Part shown: positions 44,439 through 55,767 of the stretch, one piece after another
How the letters are laid out: every line of letters begins with the position of its first letter
Numbering within the stretch: the stretch's first letter is position 1
From: Nitrospira sp.
GTDB lineage: Bacteria; Nitrospirota; Nitrospiria; Nitrospirales; Nitrospiraceae
Direction of reading: 5' to 3'
DNA: 64,000 bases
Assembly (NCBI GenBank): GCA_020697375.1
Contig: JAJFBJ010000004.1
Location: 34,128-98,127 of the forward strand
Made by a program: the position numbers and the translations under genes
Notes under the pieces: model-generated
Databases searched by the model: none
Seen by the model: the letters and a program-made list of their open reading frames with translations, nothing else
What the model was told of the DNA's origin: nothing

Positions 44439-45602
44439 ATGGATGTTCGCACGCTTCTCGAGGTCATGGTGAAACAGGAAGCTTCGGACCTATATCTTAC
44501 GGTCGACGCGCCGCCCATTTATCGCATCCATGGTTCGACGCATCGGACAGATGCACCGCCGTTCACAAATGAACAGCTGGAATCATTGGCGCTAGCACTC
44601 ATGCGCGGTCAGCAGAGGGGTGAGTTTGAAGACAAAATGGAGATGAATTTAGCTCTGTATTACAAGGAATTGGGTCGCTTCCGCGTGAATATATTTCGTC
44701 AGAAGGGAAATGTCGGGCTGGTGTTTCGACATATTAAGGCCGATATCATGACCGTCGAGCAATTGGATCTACCGCCCATTGTGAAGGACATCGCCATGAC
44801 TAAGCGCGGGCTGGTACTGGTCGTCGGAGCGACCGGCTCCGGCAAGTCCACTTCGCTGGCGGCCATGATTGATCATCGCAACAGTGTGCATGCCGGCCAT
44901 ATCATCAGCGTTGAAGACCCAATTGAATTCGTTCACCATCATAAAAAATCCATCGTTACCCAACGCGAAGTAGGCTTCGATACGCATTCATTCGGCCATG
45001 CGCTGAAGAACACATTGCGTCAGGCCCCGGACGTCATCCTCATCGGCGAAATCCGGGACACAGAAACCATGGAAGCTGCAATCACCTTCGCCGAAACTGG
45101 ACATCTCTGTTTGGGCACCTTGCACTCGAACAACGCCAATCAGTCCATCGAGCGCATTATGAATTTCTTCCCGGTAGAACGGCACGCTCAAATCTATCTA
45201 CAGCTGTCATTGAACTTGCGGGCCATCATTTCGCAACGATTGATTCCGTCATTGGACGGCCGCCGAGTGCCTGCACTCGAAATCATGCTGGATACGCCTC
45301 GCATCAAAGACCTCATCAAGCGCTCGGAGGTTGATACTTTGAAGGAAGCGATGGAGCAAGGGATTGAGGAAGGATGCCAGACGTTTGACTATGTTCTGCT
45401 GCAGCTTTATAAAGCAGGAAAGATCAGTATTGAGCAGGCTCTGATCAATGCCGACAGTGCAAATAATCTTCGTCTCAAGATTAAACTAGCAGGCCTGAAA
45501 GGCGACGATGCCGTGGCTGCCCTCTTGGACAAAAACACTAGAGATGAGAAAGGATTTCAGATTCAAGGACAAATCGGTCAGGCTGGCAGCAAGAAACGTT
45601 GA
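44439..45602 (+). CDS. pilU: PilU-type accessory retraction ATPase
   Basis: A 387-residue PilT paralogue. Walker A is GATGSGKSTSLAAM, Walker B region LIGEIRDTETMEAAITFAETG, His box GTLHSNNANQSIERIM. The C-terminal RIKDLIKRSEVDTLKEAM and EQALINADSANNLRLKIKL match PilU, the ATPase that assists PilT in retraction under load. AAGAGG stands 5 nt before the ATG. The tail after residue 350 (AALLDKNTRDEKGF) is a short charged extension. It ends a pilT-pilU pair facing the convergent cytochrome gene. Confidence 0.94.
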   Translation: MDVRTLLEVMVKQEASDLYLTVDAPPIYRIHGSTHRTDAPPFTNEQLESLALALMRGQQRGEFEDKMEMNLALYYKELGRFRVNIFRQKGNVGLVFRHIKADIMTVEQLDLPPIVKDIAMTKRGLVLVVGATGSGKSTSLAAMIDHRNSVHAGHIISVEDPIEFVHHHKKSIVTQREVGFDTHSFGHALKNTLRQAPDVILIGEIRDTETMEAAITFAETGHLCLGTLHSNNANQSIERIMNFFPVERHAQIYLQLSLNLRAIISQRLIPSLDGRRVPALEIMLDTPRIKDLIKRSEVDTLKEAMEQGIEEGCQTFDYVLLQLYKAGKISIEQALINADSANNLRLKIKLAGLKGDDAVAALLDKNTRDEKGFQIQGQIGQAGSKKR

Positions 45603-45679
45603 CTACCAATAAAATCGACAGCATCGGCTGCTTGGATAAGCACTCTCACAGCATCAGCACTGGCTACTTACATACCTCC

Positions 45680-46237
45680 CTAACGAGTCTCGGGCTGCTG
45701 TCCTTTCGTGGCCTCTTGAAGATACGAAACGATCTTATCCAAGGCAGCAGCGCTTAACCTTCGTCCATACCACACCGGCATCGTATCCGCTGGAAAGCCT
45801 GGCAACACATAGATCCCGGGGGACACAATTGATTCCACAATATAGTCGCGGACTGTCTGCGCCTGCCCGCGATACTGCGGATCGGCAAGACGCGCCTCAC
45901 CCGTCGTACCTAGCCAGAGGGAAGGACCGACCTGCCCATTCGCCCCCACAATACCGGGAATCTGGTGACAGGCCGGGCAACCGGCACGGACAAATATCTC
46001 TTGAATCGGTTCCTCTCCAGTCACCAGAGGTACCATATTGGGATCGTTTTTTAGGACTTTCAGGGAAAATTCAGGAGATGGTTGGACATTCCAGGTGGCA
46101 ATTAGAGCAACCAGCATAGCGAGCCCTATAGTCAGCCCGGTTAATACCTTGTCTTTATGGCTGAATGGAGTAGTAGAAGGAGAAGAAGTGGAGTTGAGCA
46201 TATGCAGTAGGCTATGAAAAACTCGCTGAAACATCAT
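45680..46237 (-). CDS. Membrane-anchored monohaem cytochrome c
   Basis: A 185-residue protein. The hydrophobic stretch VLTGLTIGLAMLVALIATW (around residues 30-50) is an uncleaved anchor or signal. The soluble part carries a single haem-binding motif CPACH, preceded by FVRAG, and a probable distal ligand Met in DTMPVWYG. GPSLWLGTTGEARL and LDKIVSYLQEAT are typical class I cytochrome c elements. It would carry electrons in the periplasm, but the partner is not encoded here. The start is uncertain: ATGs at 46237, 46234 and 46201 all lack a strong ribosome-binding site. It lies 64 bp downstream of the SUMF1-fold gene. Confidence 0.88.
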   Translation of the reverse strand: MMFQRVFHSLLHMLNSTSSPSTTPFSHKDKVLTGLTIGLAMLVALIATWNVQPSPEFSLKVLKNDPNMVPLVTGEEPIQEIFVRAGCPACHQIPGIVGANGQVGPSLWLGTTGEARLADPQYRGQAQTVRDYIVESIVSPGIYVLPGFPADTMPVWYGRRLSAAALDKIVSYLQEATKGQQPETR

Positions 46238-46301
46238 CGATGACAATATATTTCATGCGCTGCTTGCCATTGGAGATCAGCAGTTGAAGAATGTGTATGC
46301 A

Positions 46302-47159
46302 TTATTCTCTGAAATCCTTCGCGCAACGAAATCCCACCGTCCGATCCTGAAACTCTGGTTCCGCTGAAAAACGCGCTGACACCCGTAAGGCCGAAGGTAA
46401 ATCCGCCCAAGACCCTCCACGAAGCACCTTTTTCTCTCCGCTCTCAGGGCCAGCGGGATTTTTCTCCGGACTCTTCGAATAATATTCGCGATCGTACCAG
46501 TCAGCCACCCATTCAGCGGCATTCCCAGCCATGTGGTAAAGACCATACGGACTCTTGCCGCCTTCCTTTAGCCCATGCCGTACACTCATTCCTTCCATTC
46601 CGCTGTTCACAGCAACAAGAGTGATAGCCTCACTCACCCATACACCGCGATTATAGTTTGCAATGTCTACGAACGGCTGCATGTGGCCCCAAGGATACCG
46701 ACGCCCATCATTCCCACGCGCTGCTTTCTCCCATTCGGCTTCTGTGGGAAGCCGCTTTTCCGCCCACTTGCAGTAGGCTGCGGCATTGGCCCACCCCATC
46801 CCTATGGCGGGACGATCGCCGAGGGTAGCAACTGCTTCGTCATCCCAGGTAGAAGGTGCCTCATACATCGTTTCACGAACAAACGTTGCATACAGCAGTA
46901 GGGTCACCTCATACTGATCGATAAAATAGGCGTCAAGCATCACCGAATGTTCAGGCCTCTCGGCTGGAAGTCCGTCATTGCTGCCCATGGTAAATGATCC
47001 AGCCGGTATCAATACCATCGGCGCGCTATCCTTTCCTTTAATTACCTCAATGGCACTTTGCTGGCCATCTTGCCCGGCCTGCACCACGGCACTACCACCC
47101 GACATGATTACAACGAGCATGGTAATAGAGACAACGATGGATAGTCTGAATACGTGCAT
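46302..47159 (-). CDS. SUMF1/formylglycine-generating-enzyme-fold protein
   Basis: A 285-residue exported protein; GGAGG lies 6 nt before the ATG and a signal peptide covers about residues 1-28. The SUMF1 fold is clear: LIPAGSFTMGSNDG, FIDQYEVTLLLYATFV, YCKWAEKRLPTEAEWEKAA, GNAAEWVADWYDREYY, KVLRGGSWADLPSALRVSAR and DRTVGFRCAKDF. The active-site cysteine pair of true formylglycine-generating enzymes is absent (the region after RGGSW reads ADLPSALRVSARF), so sulfatase maturation is unlikely. It may be structural or bind a ligand. The cytochrome c gene lies 64 bp downstream on the same strand, suggesting cotranscription. Confidence 0.88.
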   Translation of the reverse strand: MHVFRLSIVVSITMLVVIMSGGSAVVQAGQDGQQSAIEVIKGKDSAPMVLIPAGSFTMGSNDGLPAERPEHSVMLDAYFIDQYEVTLLLYATFVRETMYEAPSTWDDEAVATLGDRPAIGMGWANAAAYCKWAEKRLPTEAEWEKAARGNDGRRYPWGHMQPFVDIANYNRGVWVSEAITLVAVNSGMEGMSVRHGLKEGGKSPYGLYHMAGNAAEWVADWYDREYYSKSPEKNPAGPESGEKKVLRGGSWADLPSALRVSARFSAEPEFQDRTVGFRCAKDFRE

Positions 47160-47419
47160 AACCTACCTCCATCCGGATGCCAACAGAAAATCTCGACTGT
47201 ACTGGGTGCAAAGTGTAGCCGCCCGTCCGTGTAAACTCAACCAGATGCCCAGCCTTTTGTCCACCCACTTTAGAATCTCCGACTCCTGGATCTTTCTCGT
47301 ACAGTTAAATCCTTCTTCATCGACTGAGCTGGCAGGTTATCGGTCAAGCCGTAAGGCTATGCAAAGGGACATCCTATTGTGGCGAGAAACGACTATTTAG
47401 TTTTGGGGTTACATTGAAT

Positions 47420-47611
47420 GACCCGTTGGTCGCAGAGATCCGATTTAGGCATTCGGTCCAATCAAAACGATTGATTGATGGATAAATCCGATGCCTGCGT
47501 GAGAAGTGGCGCTTCCAGGTTTCCCGTGGGGAGGGTGAACGAATAGTATGGTTGACCGAGGAAGGACCGACCATGCAAGACACGTCGCTCTCTCAGTACC
47601 TGCGGGCCTGA
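47420..47611 (+). pseudogene. Coding remnant upstream of the IS630 element
   Basis: A 64-codon frame (47420-47611) reads like a genuine protein tail: DPLVAEIRFRHS, an in-frame TAA, then EKWRFQVSRGEGERIVWLTE and a terminal DTSLSQYLRA. There is no start codon upstream with a ribosome-binding site. The pattern resembles the C-terminus of a displaced gene truncated by the insertion event. No family can be named with confidence. The rest of 47160-47619 holds the divergent 5' flank of the SUMF1-fold gene and nothing else that I recognise. Confidence 0.35.
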
Positions 47612-47618
47612 AGTCGTC

Positions 47619-48601
47619 GTGGACCGCGACCCGCGTAAGCCTGGTACATCGGGAACTGGCAACTCTCCAGATGTCGCCACGTCCGTGCCTCGGCATGGTC
47701 GTAGAGCGGCAGCGTCTTCGTGCAGTGATCGCCAGTTACGGTTTTTGCCGGACCATGATCTACAAGTGGCTGCGGCAAGCGTCGAGACGGGGAAGGGGGA
47801 TCAACTCGCTGGCCGCACGCAAAGGGACCGGACGTCCGCGCAACTCATCCCCGTACAAGAGCGGCAGGTCTTACGCTGGATCAACGGCCAAAACCTGATG
47901 CAATACGAGTTTGATTTCGAGCTATGGACACGACAGATCGTGCGCGAATTGGTGGCCATAAAATTCGCTGTCCGCTTGAGTCTCGCCTCGGTCAGCGCGC
48001 TGCTGGCGCACCTGGGTTTGACGGCGCAAAAGCCCTTGCAACGCCAAACCTGTCACACCCTGGCCGCTCAAGCCAAACGCGACGGTGCGGTGATCAAATT
48101 TTGGGACGAATCGGGCTTTCGCACGGACAGTTGCAGCGCAAGACCTGGGCACCTGGTGGTGAATGTGCTCGGACAGCGCCAGGGCATCAGCGCGGCCTCT
48201 GCGGTCAGTGCCAAGGGTGCGTTCTGGTTTGCGACATACCACGGCGCGCTCAATGGCGAGTCGTTCGTGGACCTGCTCAAGAAGTTGATGCACCGGCGCA
48301 AGAAGCCGTTGCCCCTGGTGCTGGACGGCTTGCCCGCCCATAAGACGAAGGCTGTGAAAACCTATGTGGCGTCCACCCACGGTCGGCTGACCTCGCATGT
48401 TCTGCCGGGCTGCGCGCCCGAGTTGAATCCGAACGAACTGATGTGGAGCCACGCCAAACGTACGGGCCATGCGCGCAGGCCTGCAAACAGGCGAAAAACT
48501 GGAGCAGCGCGTGGCCGCAACTGACTGAAACCGGCAACAATCCCAAGCTGGTGCGCTCGTTCTTCAGGCATCCAAGTGTCCCCTATATTTCTGACTTATG
48601 A
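47619..48601 (+). mobile_element. IS630-family element with frameshifted transposase
   Basis: A Tc1/mariner-like transposase spread over at least three frames. The helix-turn-helix part reads VVERQRLRAVIASYGFCRTM and then IYKWLRQAS in one frame. The main frame gives LTAQKPLQRQ, the DDE motifs FWDESGFR, LVLDGLPAHKTKAV and GCAPELNPNELMWSHAKR. The C-terminus LVRSFFRHPSVPYISDL is in a further frame and ends at TGA (48599-48601). At least two frameshifts, one near 47850 and others near 48470-48530, make it inactive unless compensated. Terminal inverted repeats were not recognised. The sequence is otherwise well preserved, so the element is fairly young. Confidence 0.85.
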
Positions 48602-48884
48602 GTAAGGAGGGCGTTGCGCCGATTGTGGCGCTACGTCTACCACCCGTCAGGCTGGACATCTCGGAAGCGGTGGTACTTCCGGACGACGCACAGTCGGCTG
48701 AAACCCATTCGGAAGGCGGCGGAACCATTCGCCGGCACATCGACAGCATCGTGACCTACTACCAGCATCTGGTGACCACGCAATGAGTGAAAAAGCATGG
48801 ATAACAGCAGGTGTGTGCTGAAAACTGTCGGCCAGCATGACAGCTCACGTCCAGCTATGAGGGAAGCCCCTAAGAGTAACGAAA

Positions 48885-49376
48885 CTATCGATTGACCTCC
48901 GCGACACGCCGGTCATAATCTTTCATGTTGCGAGTGCCCGCTAGATCTGATCGTTCCAAGATGTTGTGTAACACGGCTTGCTTCAACTGAATCAGGAGCG
49001 CTCTGCTATGCTTGGAAGAAAGCGCGTTATCCTGTAAAAGATTCAACCAGCCCATGGTAGCTACCTCATAGCGGCTATTCGGCATGGCTGTGTGCAATTC
49101 CTGAAACACCGTGATCGCGTTGGCTCGATTCTCAAACAGTGCAATCAAACCTCGAGTATAATAGGCATCCTCACACGCTGACCCCTTATGGCAGTTTCTC
49201 ATCCGTTCGTCCTGCGCATGGGCAATTGTCTGAAGCGACTGCAACTCACTTGCATCCACTGCAAAGAAAGCGCTGCTTGGCAACGTAGTTGACGTGCCCG
49301 TCGCCTTCATCATCGAACATCCTCCGAGGACAAGAAATATTGATAATGTGACGTAGAGGGTCGTTCCTGATTTCAT
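48885..49376 (-). CDS. Small lipoprotein of unknown function
   Basis: A 163-residue protein starting at the ATG at 49376 with GGGAGGAG about 4-6 nt upstream; a longer open frame upstream lacks coding character. The signal peptide VTLSIFLVLGGC ends in a perfect lipobox (LGGC), so the mature protein is lipid-anchored. The body is helical with a helix-hairpin character (LQSLQTIAHAQDERMRN, YYTRGLIALFENRANAI, FQELHTAMPNSRYEVATM), resembling one or two degenerate TPRs. Two cysteines (NCHKGSACEDAYY) could form a disulfide. It lies 300 bp downstream of the RTX gene on the same strand. Confidence 0.82.
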   Translation of the reverse strand: MKSGTTLYVTLSIFLVLGGCSMMKATGTSTTLPSSAFFAVDASELQSLQTIAHAQDERMRNCHKGSACEDAYYTRGLIALFENRANAITVFQELHTAMPNSRYEVATMGWLNLLQDNALSSKHSRALLIQLKQAVLHNILERSDLAGTRNMKDYDRRVAEVNR

Positions 49377-49556
49377 ACATCTCCTCCCTAGAAGCGTCAT
49401 CGTCCAGATTGGCTGCTGGTACCATGGCTCTCTGGGCGACTTCATGAGTCTATCATTCAAGAGAGGCCCTGCCATTCCCCTGAGGATGCACCTCTTTGGT
49501 ACGGTGGCCGGCGAGTAGCTCAGCATGCATAAAACAGCAGTGTAAGGAAGTTACTT

Positions 49557-49586
49557 AACGGCCTACGAAAGGCATATGAGGCCGTT
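49557..49586 (-). terminator. Hairpin downstream of the RTX gene
   Basis: AACGGCCT and AGGCCGTT form a perfect 8-bp stem with a 14-nt loop, about 90 bp past the RTX stop codon. No T-run follows on the minus strand, so it may be a processing or attenuating hairpin rather than an intrinsic terminator. The rest of 49377-49676 has no gene. Confidence 0.3.
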
Positions 49587-50059
49587 GTCTGGCCACTTTG
49601 AGGCAGGAGAAGCGGTCGACTTAGACCATAAATTGGAGCGCACGCGTTTTTTCGATGAGGCGTCACGAGAGCTGAGTTATTGCCAATTCTCGGCAAGGAT
49701 CTGCTGAATGTCTTGAGGGCGCTGGGCAATGGCTTGCTCCCAGCTCAATCCGGTCTGTTGGGTAAATCCCGCCATGGTTTGAATCAATTGGTTCACTTGG
49801 GTATTCATCAACTGCTCGCCATTGCCGGTTTGGATCATTTCCATTTGGGTCGTCGCGCCGCTGTACCAACCCTGAATTGTCACGTGGTCAGTTGAGCCGT
49901 ACACGGCCATGCGTAGATCATTCGCCTGGCGGCTCAGAATCAAATCCAGCGGATTTATCGTTGAACCAAACAGCATGATATCAGATGCGCCCGAGTGATC
50001 GATGATCGTGTCTTGGCCGCCTCCACGGTTATAGTGATAGGTGTCGTTGCCCGCTAACC

Positions 50060-51860
50060 CGGTCAAGACATTGTTCGCATTGTTACCCATCAGTGTGTTA
50101 TTTGAGGCGTTGCCTGTGCCGTTGATTGCGGACGTGCCGACCAAGGTAAGGTTTTCGACGTTCGTGCCGAGTGTGTACGTAACTGAACTCTGCACCGTGT
50201 CTGTGCCCTCATTGGCGTTTTCTGTAACCAAATCACCGATGTTGTCTCGAACATATGTGTCATCGCCCGAGCCGCCTCTCAGGTTGTCGGCAGCTGCGCC
50301 TCCATCAAGGGTGTCATTGCCGGCACCCCCGGTGAGCGTGTTCACCGCACTGTTGCCGACCAGCGTATTGCTCCCCGTGTTGCCGGTACCATTGATGGCA
50401 GACGTGCCGATTAACGTGAGATTCTCGAGATTGGTGCCAAGGGTCCATGTGATAGAACTTTTGACCGTGTCCATCCCCCCGCCGGGCTGTTCGATTACCG
50501 TATCACCGGTTCCAACCACATAGATATCGTTACCCACACCTCCCGTCAGCACATTGGCTGCGCTGTTGCCCGTCAACGTATTGTCCAGCCCGTTCCCCGT
50601 CCCGTTGATGAGGCCGGTACCACTCAGCATGAGATGCTCCACATTTGCGCCAAGTGTGAATGTCACCGAGCTCCGCACTAAGTCCAGTCCTTCATCTGCG
50701 TTCTCCGTCACTGTATCACCGGTATTGTCCACAGCGTATGTGTCGTCCCCGGCCCCTCCGGCCATCGTGTCTGCGCCGGTCCCTCCGGTAAGCACATTCG
50801 CAGCACTATTGCCTGTCAACACATTGGCGAGGTTATTCCCTGTGCCATTGATGACCCCGCTTCCTGTGAGAGTCAATATTTCGATGTTCGCTCCCAGCGT
50901 GAACGTGATCGAACTCTGGACTGTATCGCTTCCGCCGTTCGACGATTCGCTCACCGTATCTGAGGGATTGTCCACGATATAAGTGTCGTTGCCGTCGCCG
51001 CCGGACATGCTATCGACGCCCCCGCCGCCGTCAATTGTGTTGCTACCCGTGTTGCCCGTGATCCTATTGTTCAGGGCATTACCAGTTCCATTGATAGCCA
51101 TGTTTCCTGTCAAGGTTAGGTACTCGACATCGTTGCCGAGCGCATAGGTGACTGAGCTTTGCACCGTATCGATGCCCGCGTTAACCAGCTCTCTCACTGC
51201 CTCAGCGGCATTGTCGACGACATATATATCGTTTCCTGCGCCACCCGTCATCGAATCGATGCCAGCTCCACCATTTAAGACGTTCGCCCCGCTGTTGCCT
51301 ATGATCACATTATTCAGAGTATTGCCAGTTCCATTGATTGCGGAGGTGCCGGTTAGCATCATATTCTCCACATTGGCAGCTAGCGTGTAGGTCACAGAAC
51401 TTTCAACCGCATCAACGCCTTCGTTGGCGACTTCAGCTACCATGTCGCTGGCGTTGTCCACGATGTAGGTATCGTCTCCCTGACCTCCGATTAGCGTATC
51501 TACGCCGGTGCCTCCATCGAGAATATTGGCGGCGCTATTTCCAGTGAGATTATTACCGGCACTGTTGCCGGTCCCGTTGACAGCGGCAGTTCCCGTCAGC
51601 ACGAGGTTTTCCACGTTGGTTCCCAGAATCCAACTAATGTCGGTTTTGACGGTGTCGATCCCAGCGCTCGCTGCTTCTACTATCGTATCACCTAACCCGG
51701 CGACATAGGTATCGTTTCCCGCGCCGCCCGAGAGGACATTCGCCGCGCCATTGCCGCTCAACGTATTGTTAAGTGAATTCCCCGTCCCACTGACGGCCGC
51801 ACTGCCTGTCAGAGTCAGATATTCCACATTCGTACCCAGCATATAACTGATGCTGCTCTG
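50060..51860 (-). repeat. Eight long repeats in the RTX gene (about 215-263 bp each)
   Basis: Each unit encodes about 72-88 residues with the core NVENLTLTGTSAINGTGN, then NxLTGNSAANVLTGG, GNDTYVVDN and DTVQSSVTYTLG. The INGTGN-coding points fall near 50112, 50375, 50590, 50836, 51080, 51324, 51562 and 51780. A ninth, isolated copy of the core (ISGIGNDLDN) sits at the 29-bp duplication near 55757. Such repeats are prone to copy-number change and may give stalk-like extension. Confidence 0.85.
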
Positions 51861-51999
51861 GACAGTGTCTGCGCCTTGAGCCGATTGTTCCGTCACTACA
51901 TCGCCAACATTATCTATCACGTACACATCATTTCCAGATCCACCAATCATAACATCGCCATCCACCCCACCATCCAGAATGTCGTTCCCATTAGCACCA

Positions 52000-54900
52000 T
52001 TGAGCTCATCAGCCCCGGATCCACCGAGAAGTGTGTCATGACCGGCTCCTCCATTCAGACTGTCGTCTCCTCCCAGTCCCGAAAGAATATCATTCGTGAT
52101 ATTTCCGTACAGGTAATCGGAGTCTTCACTGCCCTCCATGTTCACACCTTCAGTGTGAGCCAGCATCGCGCTGTAATCCCAAATAGTTCCATCCGCGAAT
52201 TGGATCCGATCAACGCGAAACGAATCGAACGAGAAAAATCCGACGAGAGTCAGTTCATCAGTCGTATTATTGATCGTGAGAATCGCGTCGCTCCCAAAAT
52301 CAGGCGTCGCACGCAGTGTGATATCGTCTGGATTAATTCCTTCCGTAAGTTGAAGTGTATCCACATCTTCGGCATCGCCTTGTTCGTCGATAGCATCTTG
52401 CCCATATCCCCGGCCAAACACATAGATGTCGTTTCCAACGTATCCCTCCAGGAAATCATTTCCCGTACCACCGTCGAGAGTATCATTACCTAGTGAGGTT
52501 CGAATTTGGTCGTTGCCGCCTAACCCCCGAATGGTGTCATTCCCGAAGGTGCCGTAAAATATGTCGTCCGCCTCGCTGCCGACAAAGGTCAGCACTCGAC
52601 TCTCGACATCGTTCAGGCCCCAAATCGTTCCATCGGCGAAGACAAACTGGTCCACTCTGTTGCTCGACGATATAAAGTAGGACTCCAAAGTTAGTTGATC
52701 TGTGGTTCCATTGATTTTTACGACCAGATCGTCAGCATGGTTCTCAAGTATGAAATCGGCGGGTGCGATGTCCGACAGAAATTCTACCTGATCGAGACCC
52801 GTGTGCGCATGCCATTGCGTTCCCATTCGAACGGTATCGTGCCCATACCCACGACCGAACACAAACGTATTGTCACCGATCCCGACTAGCGTATCGTCCC
52901 CTTCACGTCCATCAAGTCGGTGCGAACCAGACAACTGATTGTTTAAGGTATTCCCTACCAGATCCACCCGCATGGTGGGATCCAGATACAAATCATCCTG
53001 TATTTGGACGTTCTCAATATGATCTGGAGTCTGAAACAGGAGCGAAGCAGTCGGAGCAAGGTGAATGGTATCAGTACCGGCATTTACGTCCTCTTCAATA
53101 GTTTGAAGCGCAGACCAGAGATGATAACTATCATCCCCGGCTCCACCGAACAACTGGTCAGCTGCCCCTGTCGATTCCAAAATATCGTTTCCTTCGCCGC
53201 CGCGTAACACGTTACTACCGGCACTCCCATATAAACGGTCATTTCCGGCTCCTCCGTCTAGCTCATCATCTCCTTCCTCGCCCTCTAACACGTCATCCCC
53301 CTGCCCCCCTATCATGACGTCATTTCCATCACGCCCATAGAGCCAATCATCGGCTTGGCTGCCTTTGATGTGATCCACAAACGCCGTTCCAAGCACCGTT
53401 CCTCCATTCACTGGTGCAGATATATGAAATCCTCGGGCAAGCAGTTGACTGTCTGTCAGCACAGTCCCATCGGCAAACTCAAACTGACCTATTGAGTGAA
53501 ATTCTCCGGGCGCACTTATCCCGAACGCGACCATTTGGACTGCATCGCCATTGTTGCCCACGCGCAGCACGAGCGAATCGCCGGCTGCCACATCCAGACG
53601 CAAGGAATCGACTGTAATACCAGCACCGAATACGAGTCGATTGTTTTGCCCACCCACATCCTCGATGGAGTCGACGCCATCCCCCAGGTTAAAGCGATAG
53701 GAATCACTCCCGGCTCCGCCGATCAAACGGTCATTTCCCGCTCCGCCATGAAGGTCATCGTCGCCTGCTGTCGCACCGGAAACGTCCCAGAATTCTCCAA
53801 GGAGGACGTCGTCTCCGCTTCCTCCTTCCAGCTCATCGTTACCGCCTCCTCCTTGAAGCGTGTCATCGCCATCGCCGCCGTCAAGTAGATCTGTACCAGC
53901 TTCTCTTGGGAAGAAAGAGGAGTCACCCACCAAAACATCGTTGCCGCCTTCGCCATAGAGTTGGTCGTTTCCCACCTCCCCGACGAGGTGATCTGCCCCG
54001 TCACCGCCGAACAATTGATCCTGTCCCCCACCGCCCCACAGTTGATCGTCACCGTCCTGACCGTCCAGAGTGTCATCTCCGCCAATCACATTCAGGGCGG
54101 TGGGGTCATTGCCGTCGCCATACAACAAATCGCCACCAGCCCCGCCCACAAGCTGGTCGTTGCCCTCTCTGCCCTGCACATCATCAATGCCATCGCCGCC
54201 GTCCAACTGGTCATTTCCAAGTCCGCCGTTGAGCAAGTCGTCGCCGGCTTCGCCGGCTAGAAAATCTTCGCCCTCGTTACCAAACAGTCCGTCTTGCCCT
54301 TCTCCGCCGAAAAGAGTGTCGCTTCCTATGCCGCCGACCATGAGGTCGTCGCCTTCGTCGCCGAACAGGCTGTCATCCCCTTCTTGACCAACGAGCCGAT
54401 CGTTCCCTGAATCGCCCCACAGAGAATCGTCTCCGGCCCCTCCCTGCAGCTCATCGTCATCTGCGCCACCGTCGAGAAAATCCTCTCCGTCGAATCCCGC
54501 AAGTCGATCCATCCCCGTTCCACCATATAAAATATCGTCGCCACCACCTCCTTGCAGCTCATCAGCTCCGGCGCCCCCATCGAGAATGTCTGTGGACCCT
54601 GGATCATTCAAGAAGTCACCGATCAAGAGATCGTCTCCGTCCCCACCGGAAAGCAAGTCGGCCCCCGCTCCACCCGCAAGCCGATCGTTGCCTTCTCCAC
54701 CATCGAGCCAATCATTTCCAGGAACGGTCAGCGCAAAATCTGATTCGCCATAAAGCGTATCGTTACCGGACCCACCAACCAGCACGTCATCCCCACCGTC
54801 ACCAACCAACAGGTCATCGCCTGCGCCACCATCGAGATAATCGGCGGCCCCCGAAAGCGATGTAAGGCTTGGTTGTGCAAAGTTCTTCCAGACCCCATCC

Positions 54901-55700
54901 ACATCCTTGGCGCTCAGCAACCACCCATCCGGCCGATTCTCTCCACGGAGAATGTCGTTGTCCTCTCCACCGAATAAGACATCCTGACCTAGGGCTCCGA
55001 TAAGCGTATCATTGCCAACTCCTCCTTCGGCGTAGCCTGAACCTTCTCCCATACCGGTCGCTAACGAATTCGTGTAGGATGTCTCACCGACGGTTATATC
55101 GTCACCGTCACCCCCGAAGAACAGATCGCCATTGGACACATAGCCAAAATCATCTCCCTGGCCGCCGATGAGATAATCATTCCCTCCTGCTCCGACGAGC
55201 GTGTCATTTCCCGCACCGCCGTCGAGCAAATCTTGATAGGTATCGAAGTTGAGAGACTGCACGGCCAAGAGGGCATCATGGCCGCCATTGCCATACATGG
55301 CATTCGATCCGAGATTGACGGGTAGCAATTCGTTGTTGCTCAAATCTCCTGTAATGATCGATGCAAACGGGCCAATGGGCATTCCCGAGTCATGTGGCAG
55401 ATTGGAAAGATCGTGAAGATGAATCCCCATTTGCCCGCTCCGAAAGTCCTCGTTCACAATCAACATTCCATTCACGAGTAAATCATTTCCTGACATCACA
55501 TAAGTGGTTAGCCCATCAAGGCTCGAATAGGTATTGGCAGCATCGGATGCGCGACGGACGCCACCTTGCAAGACACGCCCGTCGAAAATGATCTGGCCCT
55601 GTGCATCGCTGTCTTCAATACGATCAACCCCATCGCCCGTGTTGTAGACATAAGTATCGAACCCTGCACCACCTTCGAGGAGATCAACGCCTCCCTTGCC
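52000..55700 (-). repeat. RTX nonapeptide (calcium-binding) repeat tract
   Basis: The minus strand encodes long runs of GGxGxDxLx units such as GGAGDDLLVGDGGDD and GGSGNDTLYGES. They form calcium-dependent parallel beta-rolls outside the cell. The tract is interrupted between about 52100 and 53700 by HBPC-type spacer domains containing the phrase FADGTIW and by QLTLESYF/ELTLVGFF-like strands. Confidence 0.85.
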
Positions 55701-55767
55701 CGCCAAACGATTATTGCCGACATTCCCAATGATGCGATTGTCCAGATCATTGCCGATGCCTGATATA

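Noticed and set aside
48598..48786. A 62-codon plus-strand ORF after the IS630 element
   Set aside because: It starts on the transposase stop, has no family resemblance, and alternative frames look equally plausible; possibly debris, not supportable as a gene.
50041..53888. Many plus-strand ORFs of 60-205 codons opposite the RTX gene
   Set aside because: Antisense of GGxGxD repeats yields long stop-free frames automatically; their translations are low-complexity Pro/Ser/Val- or Ile-rich.
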